NCBI GenBank assembly: GCA_002508425.1
Contig: DAKU01000059.1
Span: forward strand, 26,132 to 52,582
Source: Methanosarcinaceae archaeon UBA470
Lineage (GTDB): Archaea; Halobacteriota; Methanosarcinia; Methanosarcinales; Methanosarcinaceae
DNA: 26,451 bases
Direction of reading: 5' to 3'
A program made the position numbers and the translations under genes. Positions 15,603 to 24,102 of the stretch are shown piece after piece. Each line of letters begins with the position of its first letter. The stretch's first letter is position 1. The notes under the pieces are model-generated. The model did not search any database and was not told where the DNA came from. It saw only the letters and a list, made by a program, of their open reading frames with translations.

Positions 15603-16958
15603 ATGGTTACAGACATAGAAGCAAAGGTAAGCAAAGCAAAAAAAGCATCGATTACACTTGCAAGTGTGGGCACGGATATAAAGAACCATGCACTTGAGGA
15701 AATGGCAAATGCACTGGATGCAAACAGGCAAGTCATACTTTCGGCTAATAAAAAAGACTTGGAAGCTGCTGAGAAAGCACAAAGAAAAGGCGATTTTTCC
15801 CAGGCAATGGTAGACAGGCTGAAGGTCAATAATAGTAAGATAGATGGGATGATAGCCGGCATCAGAGACGTAATAAAGCTCGAAGACCCAGTTGGAAAAA
15901 CAATCAGTTCATTAGAGCTCGATAATGGTTTGGAGCTGTATCAAGTAAGCTGCCCAATTGGATTAGTAGGCGTGATATTTGAAGCCAGACCAGATGTTGT
16001 TCCCCAGATCATGGCACTTAGTCTTAAAAGTGGTAATTCCACTATATTTAAAGGTGGAAGCGAGGCACTTAACTCAAACAAAGCTATATTCAACGTTTTG
16101 GTAGAAGCCATAGAGAATGTGGAAGAGATGCCAAAGGGAGCATTCCAGTTTATGGAAACCCGGGAAGAAGTAATGGACATCCTTGCAATGGATGACTATA
16201 TTGACTTGCTTATACCAAGGGGTTCTAACGCTTTTGTGAAATTCATCCAGAATAATACAAAGATATCAGTACTGGGCCATGCAGATGGCATTTGCCATGT
16301 ATATGTCGATGATGAAGCAGATCTGGCAAAAGCCTATACGATCTGTTTTGATTCAAAAGTTCAGTACGCTGCAGTATGCAATGCAATGGAAACATTACTT
16401 GTACATGAAAAAATCGCAGAGAAATTCCTGCCTAAAATGGCTCAAATGCTGGATGGTGCAAGTGTCGAGTTGCGTTGCGATAAAAGATCCTTTGCCATAT
16501 TGGAGCACATAGATTTCATTAAGAAACTGGTGCATGCAGTGGAAGAAGACTGGACAACAGAATACAATAACTTAGTTTTGTCTATAAAAATAGTGGATTC
16601 TATAGACGAGGCTATTGAGCACATTAATACATGCGGTTCACACCATACTGACGCTATTGTGACCGAAAATCAAAAGAAAAAGAAAAAATTCTCAGAACTG
16701 GTAGATTCATCGAGTGTCATGATTAACGCATCTACAAGATTTGCAGATGGTTTCAGATATGGAAAAGGCGCTGAAGTTGGCATAAGTACTAACAAAATCC
16801 ATGCCAGAGGACCTGTGGGTATGGAAGGACTTATGATATACAAATATGTGCTCATAGGTAATGGAAACAAAGTTGCAGATTATGTTGGGTCATCAGCAAA
16901 GAGCTTCACACACAAAAAGCTGGACAAACTGCTTTCAAATGTGATACAAGAGAAGTAA
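15603..16958 (+). CDS. proA: Gamma-glutamyl phosphate reductase
   Basis: ProA reduces gamma-glutamyl phosphate to glutamate semialdehyde with NADPH, the second step of proline synthesis. The product has 451 residues, somewhat longer than typical bacterial ProA. The aldehyde-dehydrogenase fold is clear: PIGLVGVIFEARPDVVPQI, SGNSTIFKGGSEA, LIPRGSN. The catalytic cysteine is Cys259 in QYAAVCNAMETLLVH. KIHARGPVGMEGL is near the end. A GTG at 15591 is in frame, but it is part of the GGTGG ribosome binding site eight bases before ATG 15603. A lysine-rich stretch (QKKKKKFSEL) occurs near residue 360. proB follows after 14 bases. Confidence 0.95.
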   Translation: MVTDIEAKVSKAKKASITLASVGTDIKNHALEEMANALDANRQVILSANKKDLEAAEKAQRKGDFSQAMVDRLKVNNSKIDGMIAGIRDVIKLEDPVGKTISSLELDNGLELYQVSCPIGLVGVIFEARPDVVPQIMALSLKSGNSTIFKGGSEALNSNKAIFNVLVEAIENVEEMPKGAFQFMETREEVMDILAMDDYIDLLIPRGSNAFVKFIQNNTKISVLGHADGICHVYVDDEADLAKAYTICFDSKVQYAAVCNAMETLLVHEKIAEKFLPKMAQMLDGASVELRCDKRSFAILEHIDFIKKLVHAVEEDWTTEYNNLVLSIKIVDSIDEAIEHINTCGSHHTDAIVTENQKKKKKFSELVDSSSVMINASTRFADGFRYGKGAEVGISTNKIHARGPVGMEGLMIYKYVLIGNGNKVADYVGSSAKSFTHKKLDKLLSNVIQEK

Positions 16959-16972
16959 AATACCCAGAGGCA

Positions 16973-18103
16973 ATGTTCTTGAGCACTAGAAAAGAGCTTT
17001 TAGACGATATAAACAAGATAGTCGTAAAAATAGGGACCACATCCATAAATCAAAATGAAGGGAAACTAAGCTCTACTTTTTTGGACTCCATAGCTTCACA
17101 AGTTTCTACACTTCATAAATCTGGAAAGAAAGTAGTAATTGTAAGCTCCGGTTCCATCGGACTGGGAGTAGAGGTCCTTGATCTCGATTCAAGACCAAGG
17201 GAAATTCCTGTAAGACAAGCTGCTGCAGCAGTTGGACAGAGTATGCTTATGCAGGAATGGAGTAAAGCCTTCAATAAATATGGACTTAAAGTCGCCCAAT
17301 TGCTCCTTACATATGAATCTTTTTCTAACCGCCTTACATACCTGAACCTCAGGAACAGCATGCACACCCTTCTTAGTTATGGTGTTATTCCCATCATCAA
17401 TGAAAATGACCCTATATGTGTGCATGAAATTGAAGCTACTTTTGGTGACAACGACAAGCTCTCTGCCATGGTTGCCAGTAAGACAGAAGCTGACGTTTTA
17501 ATAATACTTTCCGATATTGATGGACTCTATGATAAGAACCCACATACTAACCATGGTGCCAAGTTGCTTCACTTAGTGGAAGAGATAAACCCTAAAGTAG
17601 AAAGCTATGGAGGAAAGCCTACAAGCCTTAAAGGTGTAGGTGGCATGAGAACGAAAATAACAGCTGCAAAGATCTGTAGCCTTGCTGGTTGTCACACAAT
17701 CATAGCCAACAGCAAAGAAAAAGATATAATTCTAAGATTGTTGAATGGTGAAGAATTGGGTACGCTGTTTCTGGCGAACAAAGAAGCACCAAAGAACCGG
17801 ATACGTTGGATATTATTATCAAAATCCTGTGGTTCTGTGGAAGTTGATGGAGGGGCAAAGGAAGCTATTAAAAATAGCATGAGCCTCTTACCTTCTGGTA
17901 TAACCAGCGTTAGTGGAGATTTTAGAAGAGGGGACGTCATCGAAATAAAATCCAATGGAAAAGTCTTTGCAAAAGGTATCACTGATTACTCATCAAGTGA
18001 ATTGTCAAAGATTAAGGGTCAGCATACTAACCAGATAGCAGATATCCTTGGATATAAGAATTACAACCATGTGATTAAAAAAGAGAATATCGGACTAGTC
18101 TAA
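16973..18103 (+). CDS. proB: Glutamate 5-kinase with C-terminal PUA domain
   Basis: ProB phosphorylates glutamate at the gamma-carboxylate, the first step of proline synthesis, and is the usual point of proline feedback inhibition. The product has 376 residues. The amino-acid-kinase domain shows IVVKIGTTSI, VSSGSIGLGVEVL, PIINENDPI, FGDNDKLSAMVASK, LSDIDGLYDKNP and GVGGMRTKITAAKI. About residues 280-365 form a PUA domain (GSVEVDGGAKEAI, FRRGDVIEI, FAKGITDYSSSEL). Gene order is proA-proB, and no proC follows in the window. The bacterial-type domain layout suggests ancestral acquisition, which is an inference. Confidence 0.95.
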   Translation: MFLSTRKELLDDINKIVVKIGTTSINQNEGKLSSTFLDSIASQVSTLHKSGKKVVIVSSGSIGLGVEVLDLDSRPREIPVRQAAAAVGQSMLMQEWSKAFNKYGLKVAQLLLTYESFSNRLTYLNLRNSMHTLLSYGVIPIINENDPICVHEIEATFGDNDKLSAMVASKTEADVLIILSDIDGLYDKNPHTNHGAKLLHLVEEINPKVESYGGKPTSLKGVGGMRTKITAAKICSLAGCHTIIANSKEKDIILRLLNGEELGTLFLANKEAPKNRIRWILLSKSCGSVEVDGGAKEAIKNSMSLLPSGITSVSGDFRRGDVIEIKSNGKVFAKGITDYSSSELSKIKGQHTNQIADILGYKNYNHVIKKENIGLV

Positions 18104-18136
18104 ATACTATTCCTAAACCATTTTGATTACATAAAG

Positions 18137-18146
18137 AAAATATAAG
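18137..18146 (+). promoter_or_regulatory. Possible cca TATA box
   Basis: AAAATATAAG lies about 30 bases before the cca ATG, so a transcript could be nearly leaderless. This agrees with the weak ribosome binding site (GTGG) at that start. cca may instead be read through from proB. Confidence 0.3.
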
Positions 18147-18173
18147 CAGCCCCATGGATACAAAGTGGCTTTT

Positions 18174-19535
18174 ATGGAAAACGATGTACTTAAAGGATTG
18201 AAAGAAGCCGTTCTTGAAAGGATAAGCCCAAAACCCGAAGAAAGAGCTTACCTGAAAGAGATAGCAGAACTGCTTGTAAAAAAGATAGAGCGTATAGCCT
18301 GCTCAATGGATTTGAAAGAGGTGTCCGGAAACCTTGTGGGTTCTGCTGCCAGAAATACATGGATATCCGGCACACATGACCTGGATATATTCATTATGTT
18401 TCCAGGGGATGCCAGCCGGGATGATCTTGAAAAAAATGGGCTGTCCATTGCTAGAAAGATAGCTGAAGAATCGGAAAGCTTTGAAGAACGATATGCTGAA
18501 CACCCCTATATAAATATGAGATATAGAGGATTCGATGTGGACATAGTCCCCTGTTTCAGGGTTGAATCAGCTGCCTGCATCCGGTCTGCAGTTGATAGAA
18601 CACCTTTCCATAATGAATTTGTTAAAAACAATATACATGGAATTGAACAGGAAGTGTTGCTACTAAAACAGTTCATGAAAGGAGTAGGCGTCTATGGTTC
18701 AGAACTGCGAACACAGGGCTTCTCTGGATATCTTACAGAACTGCTCGTGATTAAATATGGTTCGTTTGACAATGTTATCGCGTCAGCTTGTGAATGGCAG
18801 CCTGGAACATATATAGATCTGAACTCACATGGCAATATACAACATGCTGAGCCACTTGTTGTAGTAGATCCTACTGACCCGAAACGTAATGTTGCTGCTG
18901 CCCTTTCACTGGACAAATTCTGTAGGTTCATTGATTCATGCAGAAAATTTGTACTTTCCCCTACATTGGATTTCTTTTTCCCTAAATCTCTGGCACCAAT
19001 GAATGACATCGAATTGCTTCAAAGACTTAAATCACGTGGAACAGATTTCATTGCTATCGCATTTGAAACGCCTGATGTAGTGGAAGATGTACTATACCCA
19101 CAATTGTATAAGATGGAACTTGCAGTTGTTTCATTACTGGAAGAACATGAATACAAGGTCCTTAATAAAGGATCATGGTCAGGACAAAGAACAGTAATAT
19201 TACTGGAGCTTATGTTTGCCAATCTTCCTGCCTTGCGCAAGCACAGGGGTCCACCTGTGTGGGTCCATAAACATGCAGAGAGCTTCAAAGAGAAATATGA
19301 GAATGCTGAAGATGTTTTTGCTTTCTATATTGAAAATGGTGCCTACGTGGTAGAAGTACCCCGAAAATATCCTGACGTACATTCGCTTTTGAAAGATAGA
19401 CTAACTTCGTGCTCCATGGGCAAACAGGTTAGTTATGCAGTAAAGAATGGATTTGAAATCCTTGTGAATAAAGAGATACATGCCATTGCGGACAGAGATT
19501 TCAAATTGTTTTTGAGGAATTGGCCCAGTACATGA
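18174..19535 (+). CDS. cca: CCA tRNA nucleotidyltransferase (archaeal class I)
   Basis: This enzyme adds or repairs the 3'-terminal CCA of tRNAs using CTP and ATP without a nucleic acid template. The product has 453 residues, the usual archaeal length. The nucleotidyltransferase motif is GSAARNTWISGTHDLDIF with metal ligands Asp69 and Asp71. The third carboxylate is probably Asp123 in YRGFDVDIVPCF. VLLLKQFMKGVGVYGSELRTQGFSGYL is the conserved middle/tail-domain region. A GTG three codons upstream (18165) is an alternative start, but ATG 18174 seems more likely. Confidence 0.94.
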   Translation: MENDVLKGLKEAVLERISPKPEERAYLKEIAELLVKKIERIACSMDLKEVSGNLVGSAARNTWISGTHDLDIFIMFPGDASRDDLEKNGLSIARKIAEESESFEERYAEHPYINMRYRGFDVDIVPCFRVESAACIRSAVDRTPFHNEFVKNNIHGIEQEVLLLKQFMKGVGVYGSELRTQGFSGYLTELLVIKYGSFDNVIASACEWQPGTYIDLNSHGNIQHAEPLVVVDPTDPKRNVAAALSLDKFCRFIDSCRKFVLSPTLDFFFPKSLAPMNDIELLQRLKSRGTDFIAIAFETPDVVEDVLYPQLYKMELAVVSLLEEHEYKVLNKGSWSGQRTVILLELMFANLPALRKHRGPPVWVHKHAESFKEKYENAEDVFAFYIENGAYVVEVPRKYPDVHSLLKDRLTSCSMGKQVSYAVKNGFEILVNKEIHAIADRDFKLFLRNWPST

Positions 19536-19573
19536 AATTTTATCTTATGGAAACATCGTGTGCTAAACCAAGA

Positions 19574-19607
19574 CTTTCAAGAACTACCATCACTTTAATA
19601 TTGAAAG
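19574..19607 (+). promoter_or_regulatory. Inverted repeat upstream of the 65-residue protein gene
   Basis: CTTTCAA (19574-19580) and TTGAAAG (19601-19607) are perfect inverted arms around 20 bases. The segment CTTTAATA just inside the right arm could serve as a TATA element. It may be an operator or chance. Confidence 0.3.
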
Positions 19608-19638
19608 CAGAATGCCAGTATAATAGGAGGTAAGAATT

Positions 19639-19836
19639 ATGTTATGGGCATTTTCTTCACTAAAGGATAAACAAATGAAGGCAATAAGAGAACTGGAAGA
19701 GAGAATGGGTGTGACACTTCTGGCTTTTTCAAGTATTGATATAGATTATGCGAACCTCACGGAAGAAGAGCTAAAACTCCTTCTACAAGCTGAAAAGGAT
19801 ATGGGACTGTCCTTAGTTGCAGTAAATGTGGAATAA
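19639..19836 (+). CDS. Small protein of unknown function with internal duplication
   Basis: I do not recognise this 65-residue protein. The gene is credible because of a strong ribosome binding site (AGGAGGT, about eight bases before the ATG) and a hairpin terminator just after it. Residues 14-30 and 46-62 are two copies of one unit in register 32 residues apart: helix then strand, sharing Lys at the first position, Glu20/Glu52, Met-Gly (23-24 and 55-56), Leu27/Leu59 and Ala29/Ala61. There is no signal peptide or membrane segment, so it is probably cytosolic. It is acidic (several Glu and Asp). It could form a small alpha/beta dimer-like fold. Confidence 0.7.
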   Translation: MLWAFSSLKDKQMKAIRELEERMGVTLLAFSSIDIDYANLTEEELKLLLQAEKDMGLSLVAVNVE

Positions 19837-19853
19837 AAAAGATGTATAGGCCA

Positions 19854-19888
19854 GTTACAAACTTGACTTTTGTAACGAACCTGCTTTT
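19854..19888 (+). terminator. Hairpin and T-run after the 65-residue protein gene
   Basis: GTTACAAA (19854-19861) and TTTGTAAC (19869-19876) form a perfect 8-bp stem with a 7-base loop, followed by TTTTT at 19884-19888. It lies 18 bases after the stop codon. Confidence 0.55.
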
Positions 19889-20058
19889 TATCCTCGAAAA
19901 CTGTTCTTACTATTTTTTCCTTTAGGATTGAATTACCAACCTATAATGGTTTTTGTGTATTGATTATGGTTTAATGTCAACTTCATACCACATTGAATGA
20001 ATTTGAATACAATCACATAGACTAAATAAATATATTATTCTAAATATTATTACGTATG

Positions 20059-20066
20059 TTTATATA
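20059..20066 (+). promoter_or_regulatory. TATA box of a candidate small RNA
   Basis: TTTATATA is a consensus archaeal TATA box with no coding frame in the next 370 bases. A start is expected near 20088-20093, just before two consecutive hairpins. Confidence 0.45.
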
Positions 20067-20089
20067 TTACCTAACCCCATTGCCGCGTT

Positions 20090-20200
20090 TTAATGGCCAC
20101 GATAATTGCGCAACTAATAAGATGCAGTCGCCCTTATGGTTGCGGAGTTAAAGTATGAGTATTCTAGATAAGACATAGAATGCGATTACTCTACAACTAT
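20090..20200 (+). ncRNA. Candidate small structured RNA
   Basis: Hairpin 1: CGCAAC (20109-20114) pairs with GTTGCG (20139-20144), then ATAAG (20117-20121) with CTTAT (20133-20137), with an 11-base loop. Hairpin 2: GAGT-ATTCTA (20157-20166) pairs with TAGAAT (20176-20181) and, past six unpaired bases, ACTC (20188-20191). A TATA box is properly placed upstream. No known RNA family is recognised and the ends are guesses. It could equally be leader RNA of the downstream surface protein gene. Confidence 0.35.
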
Positions 20201-20309
20201 ATCCATAATCCTTATGAAGAAGGGAAAATGGGGCTGTTAGAATCATAGAAATATTGAAAAATGCCTTCAGATGATACTTAATTTGAGCTAAAAACGTATA
20301 CTACGAAAA

Positions 20310-20317
20310 TTTATATA
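20310..20317 (+). promoter_or_regulatory. TATA box of the LVIVD surface protein gene
   Basis: TTTATATA lies about 125 bases before the ATG. The implied leader is about 95 bases and carries GGGTGAT shortly before the start. Confidence 0.5.
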
Positions 20318-20436
20318 ACTTCTGCCCATGTTTATTAACTAAGTTTAAATAGTGGTTTTATCTATTACTCACTGATAAGGTATCATCATAAAAAGTATCT
20401 AATAATCCGCTCTAAAATAAAGAGTGGGTGATATAA

Positions 20437-23400
20437 ATGCAAATCAAATCTAACAAATTATTTTGTTTTGGACTCGTATTGTTTACGATTATAACAATGG
20501 GGATTGGGTCTGCTGATCCTTTGAATGTAGAATATGTTAGCCACTTTGGAGGAAATGCATACGACATTGAAGTAGTAGGAAATTATGCATATCTCGGACA
20601 GGGACAGGACCTTGTCATAATGGACATAACTGATGCTGATAAATCAATAGAAAAGGGAAGAATAACTACCTCATCGGTTGTAAGAAGTGTTGCTGTAGCG
20701 AGTAATTATGCATATGTTGCAAATGACAATGGTCTTGTGATCATAGATGTCAGCAACCCCTCATCACTAAATATTCTGAACAACTTTGATATTAATGGTT
20801 CTCCGCAGGAAGTAGTAGTATCAGATAATTATGCCTATGTAGTTACTAGAGTATATTCAGATGATGACTACCACAACACCCTGGAAATCATTGATGTAAC
20901 CGATTCTGCATCTCCAACCATTATAGGCAGCTATGATACCTATGGTTATAGGAGTATTGTTGATGTAGAAGGCAACTATGCATACATGGCCGACGTATCC
21001 GAAGGTCTGATTGTTTTAAATATTACAGATCCTTCATTCCCAAAAGTAGAGGGTACTATTAGTGGAAGTATTTCTGATGTTGTGACATCAGGCAATTATT
21101 CATATACTGTAGATGGTTCCCTTAATATAGATAATATAGCTGATCCTTCTTCACCAACTTTTGTAAGTGAATATTTTTCGGATTATGGAACAATAGAAAA
21201 TGTTGCAATATCAGGCAACTATGCATATCTGCTCACTACAGTATATTTAGCAGATGAATATCACGATATGCTTGAGATTGTAGACATAAGCAATGATACA
21301 GCACCAATTTATATGAGCACTTATTTCGGTGATGATAAAGAGTCAATGAATAGCATTGCAGTATCAGGCAATTATGCCTACATAGCAGATGATTATGGCG
21401 GCTTCATGAAAGTTGATGTCAGTAACCCAAGCTCTCCAATACTTGCAAATAAATATGATAGTGCTGGGAGCGTATATGATGTTGCTGTATCAGGTAACTA
21501 TGCCTATCTAGCTGAAAGTGGTAATGGTCTTGTAATTGCAGATATCAGTGATCAGAGCTCACCAATTTTTACAGGAAGCTACGACAGTTCGGATGATGCA
21601 TACAAGGTAGAAGTCGCAGGCAATTATGCCTACCTTGATACTCATTGGTTCTGTAATATAAATGCTCTGCATATTGTAGATATTAGTAATCCATCATCTC
21701 CTGCTATGACTGGATTGTGGAGTTTTGATCCAGACAGCTACAGTACCGCTGTTGCAGACAATTATGCTTACATAGCCAACTATGATGTTCTTGAGATAGT
21801 GAATGTAAATATGAGCAATCCTTCATCCCCCAGCGTTGTGGGTTCTATTTCCATTTCAGCATTAGACATTGCTGCATCAGGAAATTATGCTTATATCTAC
21901 GCTGAAGGAGACGGGTTTGTAGTTCTAAATGCCACTAACCCCTCATCACCTAAAATAGAAGGCAGCTATGATGTTGATGGTAATATTGACATATCAGGCA
22001 GTTATGCCTATGTAGCCAACGGCGATGATGGTCTTGTAATTCTAGATGTGAGCGATCCTTCATCTCCAAAGTTAGCTGGTATTTATGATGGTATTAGTGC
22101 TTCTGATGTTGTGATCTCAGGAGATTATGCCTATGTAACAACTGATACTGGCCTGGTTATTCTGGACATAAACAACCCAGCCTCTCCGACCCTTGCAGGA
22201 ACATACAGCATTGTTGGTAACTCTGTTGCGTTAGCAGGTGACTATATATATGTAGCCAATGGAGAAAAGGGACTTACAATACTTCATATGGAAGAATCAC
22301 ATAAAGCAGCAGCATCAGCCTCGATAACAAACCTCAAAGAAACTGAGGTTAGCACAGAATGGATCAACTGGGCATGGACAAATCCAACTGGCACAGACTT
22401 CAGCCATGTAATGGTGCATATCGATGGAAAATTTGTTGGAAATACCTCTGAGGATTACTACACCTTAACAGGATTATCTGAAGGAACCACACATATCATA
22501 AGTACTAAAACTGTGTTTACTTCAGGGGGTATCAATAATACCTGGGTGAACGATTCAGCACAGACCTTGCTTCCAATAGACACAACGGCACCAGAAACTA
22601 TTACCGATCTGAAGGAAGAAAGTGTAGGATCAAACTGGATTAACTGGACATGGACAAAACCAAACAGCGCAGACTTCAGCCATGTAATAGTTTATGCTGA
22701 CAATGAATTTGTTGGAAATTCAAGCAATGGCAACTATAATTTAACAGGACTTGCTGAAGGAACCACACACATTATAAGTATCAGAACCGTGGATATGTCG
22801 GGAAATGTTAATTATGAATGGGTCAATGATTCAGCAAAGACCACAGCACCAACAGGCACGACATCTACAGCATTGCCAATAATCTCTGGACTTTTGGGCA
22901 AGAATATTAGTTCCAATTCTATTACATTGACCTGGACAAATTCTCTTGATGTATCTACTGTTGCAATATACAGGAATGGCATCATTGTTGGAAATGTCAG
23001 CGGAGCCACATCATATACCGATGCTAACCTCGTAAGTTCTACAGCTTACAATTATACCTTGGTTCCATATAGCGAAGATGGAATAGCAGGAAAAACAGTG
23101 AGCGTAGTTCTGAATACTGGATCATCAAGAAGCAGTAATAGTGGTAGTAGCAGCAGTGGAGGAAGTTCTGCAAGTAGTAGTAGTAGCAGTAGTAGTGGAA
23201 GTGGTGGTGGAGCCAGTACAGAAGACTTCTTAAACATAGCAGTAAAAGATGCGGATAGCGAATACTTGAGCATAAATGCCAATGTTACATATGAGTTCTC
23301 AAAAGAAGGTAACCCCATACAATCGATTAGCTTCTATTCTCTCAAGAACTCAGGAGACGTAACAACCACCATCGAGACGTTGAACAACAGGTCAAAGACT

Positions 23401-23847
23401 GTAAATACCACACCTGAAGGACTCCTATACAAGTATGTCAATATCTGGGTTGGTAAGGCCGGTTTTGCCACTGCAGATAACATAAAAGGTGCCACGATAA
23501 AGTTCAAAGTTGAAAATTCCTGGATCGAGGAAATGGGAGTAAGCGCAGAAAATGTGAAGTTGCAGAGGTATGATGGCAATGGATGGCAAATATTGCCGAC
23601 TACTTTAGAAAGCAACACAACAAGCTATGCGGTGTTCGAAGCTCAGACCCCTGGATTTTCACAGTTCTCCATAACTGCGGAAAGAGAAATTGCACCTTCT
23701 ATAACCGATGAAGCGGATACAACTCCTGTTCAGACAGATGTGAGTACAGAAACACAACCGGAAAAGACACCAGGATTTGGATCCACCATGACTATCCTTA
23801 TGATTGGAGTAGTTGCTGTTGGCTATCTGAAGAGAAAGCAAAACTGA
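20437..23847 (+). CDS. Cell-surface protein: LVIVD propeller repeats, Fn3-like modules, PGF-CTERM
   Basis: This is a secreted, surface-anchored protein of 1136 residues. A signal peptide covers about residues 1-26 (hydrophobic FGLVLFTIITMGIG, then SADP). Residues about 31-620 hold 14 LVIVD-type repeats (GNYAYVA...GLVILDVSNPSSP), which form beta-propellers. Two nearly identical Fn3-like modules follow (about 629-715 and 722-805, each with WINW.WT, DFSHV, LTGL.EGTTHIIS, WVNDSA), then a third shorter one (about 815-895). A Ser/Gly linker spans 896-928. Residues 931-1086 resemble the PGF-pre-PGF domain. The tail has PGF at 1112-1114, a membrane segment and a basic end (KRKQN), the signal for archaeosortase A processing. 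The partner or ligand is unknown; binding or adhesion is an inference. GGGTGAT precedes the ATG. Confidence 0.88.
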   Translation: MQIKSNKLFCFGLVLFTIITMGIGSADPLNVEYVSHFGGNAYDIEVVGNYAYLGQGQDLVIMDITDADKSIEKGRITTSSVVRSVAVASNYAYVANDNGLVIIDVSNPSSLNILNNFDINGSPQEVVVSDNYAYVVTRVYSDDDYHNTLEIIDVTDSASPTIIGSYDTYGYRSIVDVEGNYAYMADVSEGLIVLNITDPSFPKVEGTISGSISDVVTSGNYSYTVDGSLNIDNIADPSSPTFVSEYFSDYGTIENVAISGNYAYLLTTVYLADEYHDMLEIVDISNDTAPIYMSTYFGDDKESMNSIAVSGNYAYIADDYGGFMKVDVSNPSSPILANKYDSAGSVYDVAVSGNYAYLAESGNGLVIADISDQSSPIFTGSYDSSDDAYKVEVAGNYAYLDTHWFCNINALHIVDISNPSSPAMTGLWSFDPDSYSTAVADNYAYIANYDVLEIVNVNMSNPSSPSVVGSISISALDIAASGNYAYIYAEGDGFVVLNATNPSSPKIEGSYDVDGNIDISGSYAYVANGDDGLVILDVSDPSSPKLAGIYDGISASDVVISGDYAYVTTDTGLVILDINNPASPTLAGTYSIVGNSVALAGDYIYVANGEKGLTILHMEESHKAAASASITNLKETEVSTEWINWAWTNPTGTDFSHVMVHIDGKFVGNTSEDYYTLTGLSEGTTHIISTKTVFTSGGINNTWVNDSAQTLLPIDTTAPETITDLKEESVGSNWINWTWTKPNSADFSHVIVYADNEFVGNSSNGNYNLTGLAEGTTHIISIRTVDMSGNVNYEWVNDSAKTTAPTGTTSTALPIISGLLGKNISSNSITLTWTNSLDVSTVAIYRNGIIVGNVSGATSYTDANLVSSTAYNYTLVPYSEDGIAGKTVSVVLNTGSSRSSNSGSSSSGGSSASSSSSSSSGSGGGASTEDFLNIAVKDADSEYLSINANVTYEFSKEGNPIQSISFYSLKNSGDVTTTIETLNNRSKTVNTTPEGLLYKYVNIWVGKAGFATADNIKGATIKFKVENSWIEEMGVSAENVKLQRYDGNGWQILPTTLESNTTSYAVFEAQTPGFSQFSITAEREIAPSITDEADTTPVQTDVSTETQPEKTPGFGSTMTILMIGVVAVGYLKRKQN
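20530..22296 (+). repeat. Fourteen tandem LVIVD repeats
   Basis: Fourteen units average about 43 residues, each centred on [GSD][NSD]Y.Y at residue 48 and onward to residue 601. Units 3 and 6 share a roughly 9-residue insertion with similar sequence (VYSDDDYHNTLEI and VYLADEYHDMLEI), and unit 9 is also extended. Fourteen units fit two seven-bladed propellers. Confidence 0.8.
23126..23215 (+). repeat. AGT/AGC microsatellite coding a Ser/Gly linker
   Basis: This is an imperfect array of AGT, AGC and GGT/GGA triplets encoding a flexible Ser/Gly linker. Since the unit is three bases, length changes would not shift the frame. Confidence 0.75.
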
Positions 23848-23855
23848 TCTTTTTT

Positions 23856-23882
23856 AGCCCCTGTACTGACTATACAGGGGCT
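23856..23882 (+). terminator. GC-rich hairpin after the surface protein gene
   Basis: AGCCCCTGTA (23856-23865) and TACAGGGGCT (23873-23882) form a perfect 10-bp stem with a 7-base loop, nine bases after the stop codon. A T-run (TTTTTT) precedes rather than follows it, which would suit transcription from the other strand as well. Confidence 0.55.
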
Positions 23883-23888
23883 TAGAAT

Positions 23889-23922
23889 ATTGAGAGAGAT
23901 AAAGTTATTATCATCTCTCAAT
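23889..23922 (+). terminator. Second hairpin after the surface protein gene
   Basis: ATTGAGAGA (23889-23897) pairs with TCTCTCAAT (23914-23922), and inside it GATAA (23898-23902) pairs with TTATC (23908-23912), leaving a 5-base loop and a single bulged A. T-rich sequence follows (TATTATTTT, TATTTTTGTGTATTTTT). Confidence 0.5.
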
Positions 23923-24102
23923 TTCAATATTATTTTCAGCTATTTTTGTGTATTTTTAGTTATTTTAATATGAAGGCTTGGCTGTTACTGCAATTAATAA
24001 AGCATTATCAAAAAGGATATAGCCGAGTACTATACTTGTAGCTTATAGAGATTAGAAAGAAAAAAGATTGAAAATATGCTGTACACAAATGGAGGAATTA
24101 TT

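Larger units (their letters stand above)
19837..20436. other. 600-base gene-free region before the surface protein gene
   Basis: No coding frame is supported. It holds the hairpin terminator (19854-19888), a TATA box and two hairpins of a candidate RNA (20059-20191), and a second TATA box (20310-20317) for the surface protein gene. I see nothing definable at 19890-20055 or 20200-20305. Confidence 0.6.

Noticed and set aside
15587..15862. Minus-strand hydrophobic open frame opposite proA
   Set aside because: It is the complement of the proA coding sequence. The hydrophobicity is a reading-frame artefact of the opposite strand.
23052..23318. Minus-strand leucine-rich open frame
   Set aside because: The leucine run is the complement of the AGT/AGC serine linker of the surface protein, and there is no start signal.
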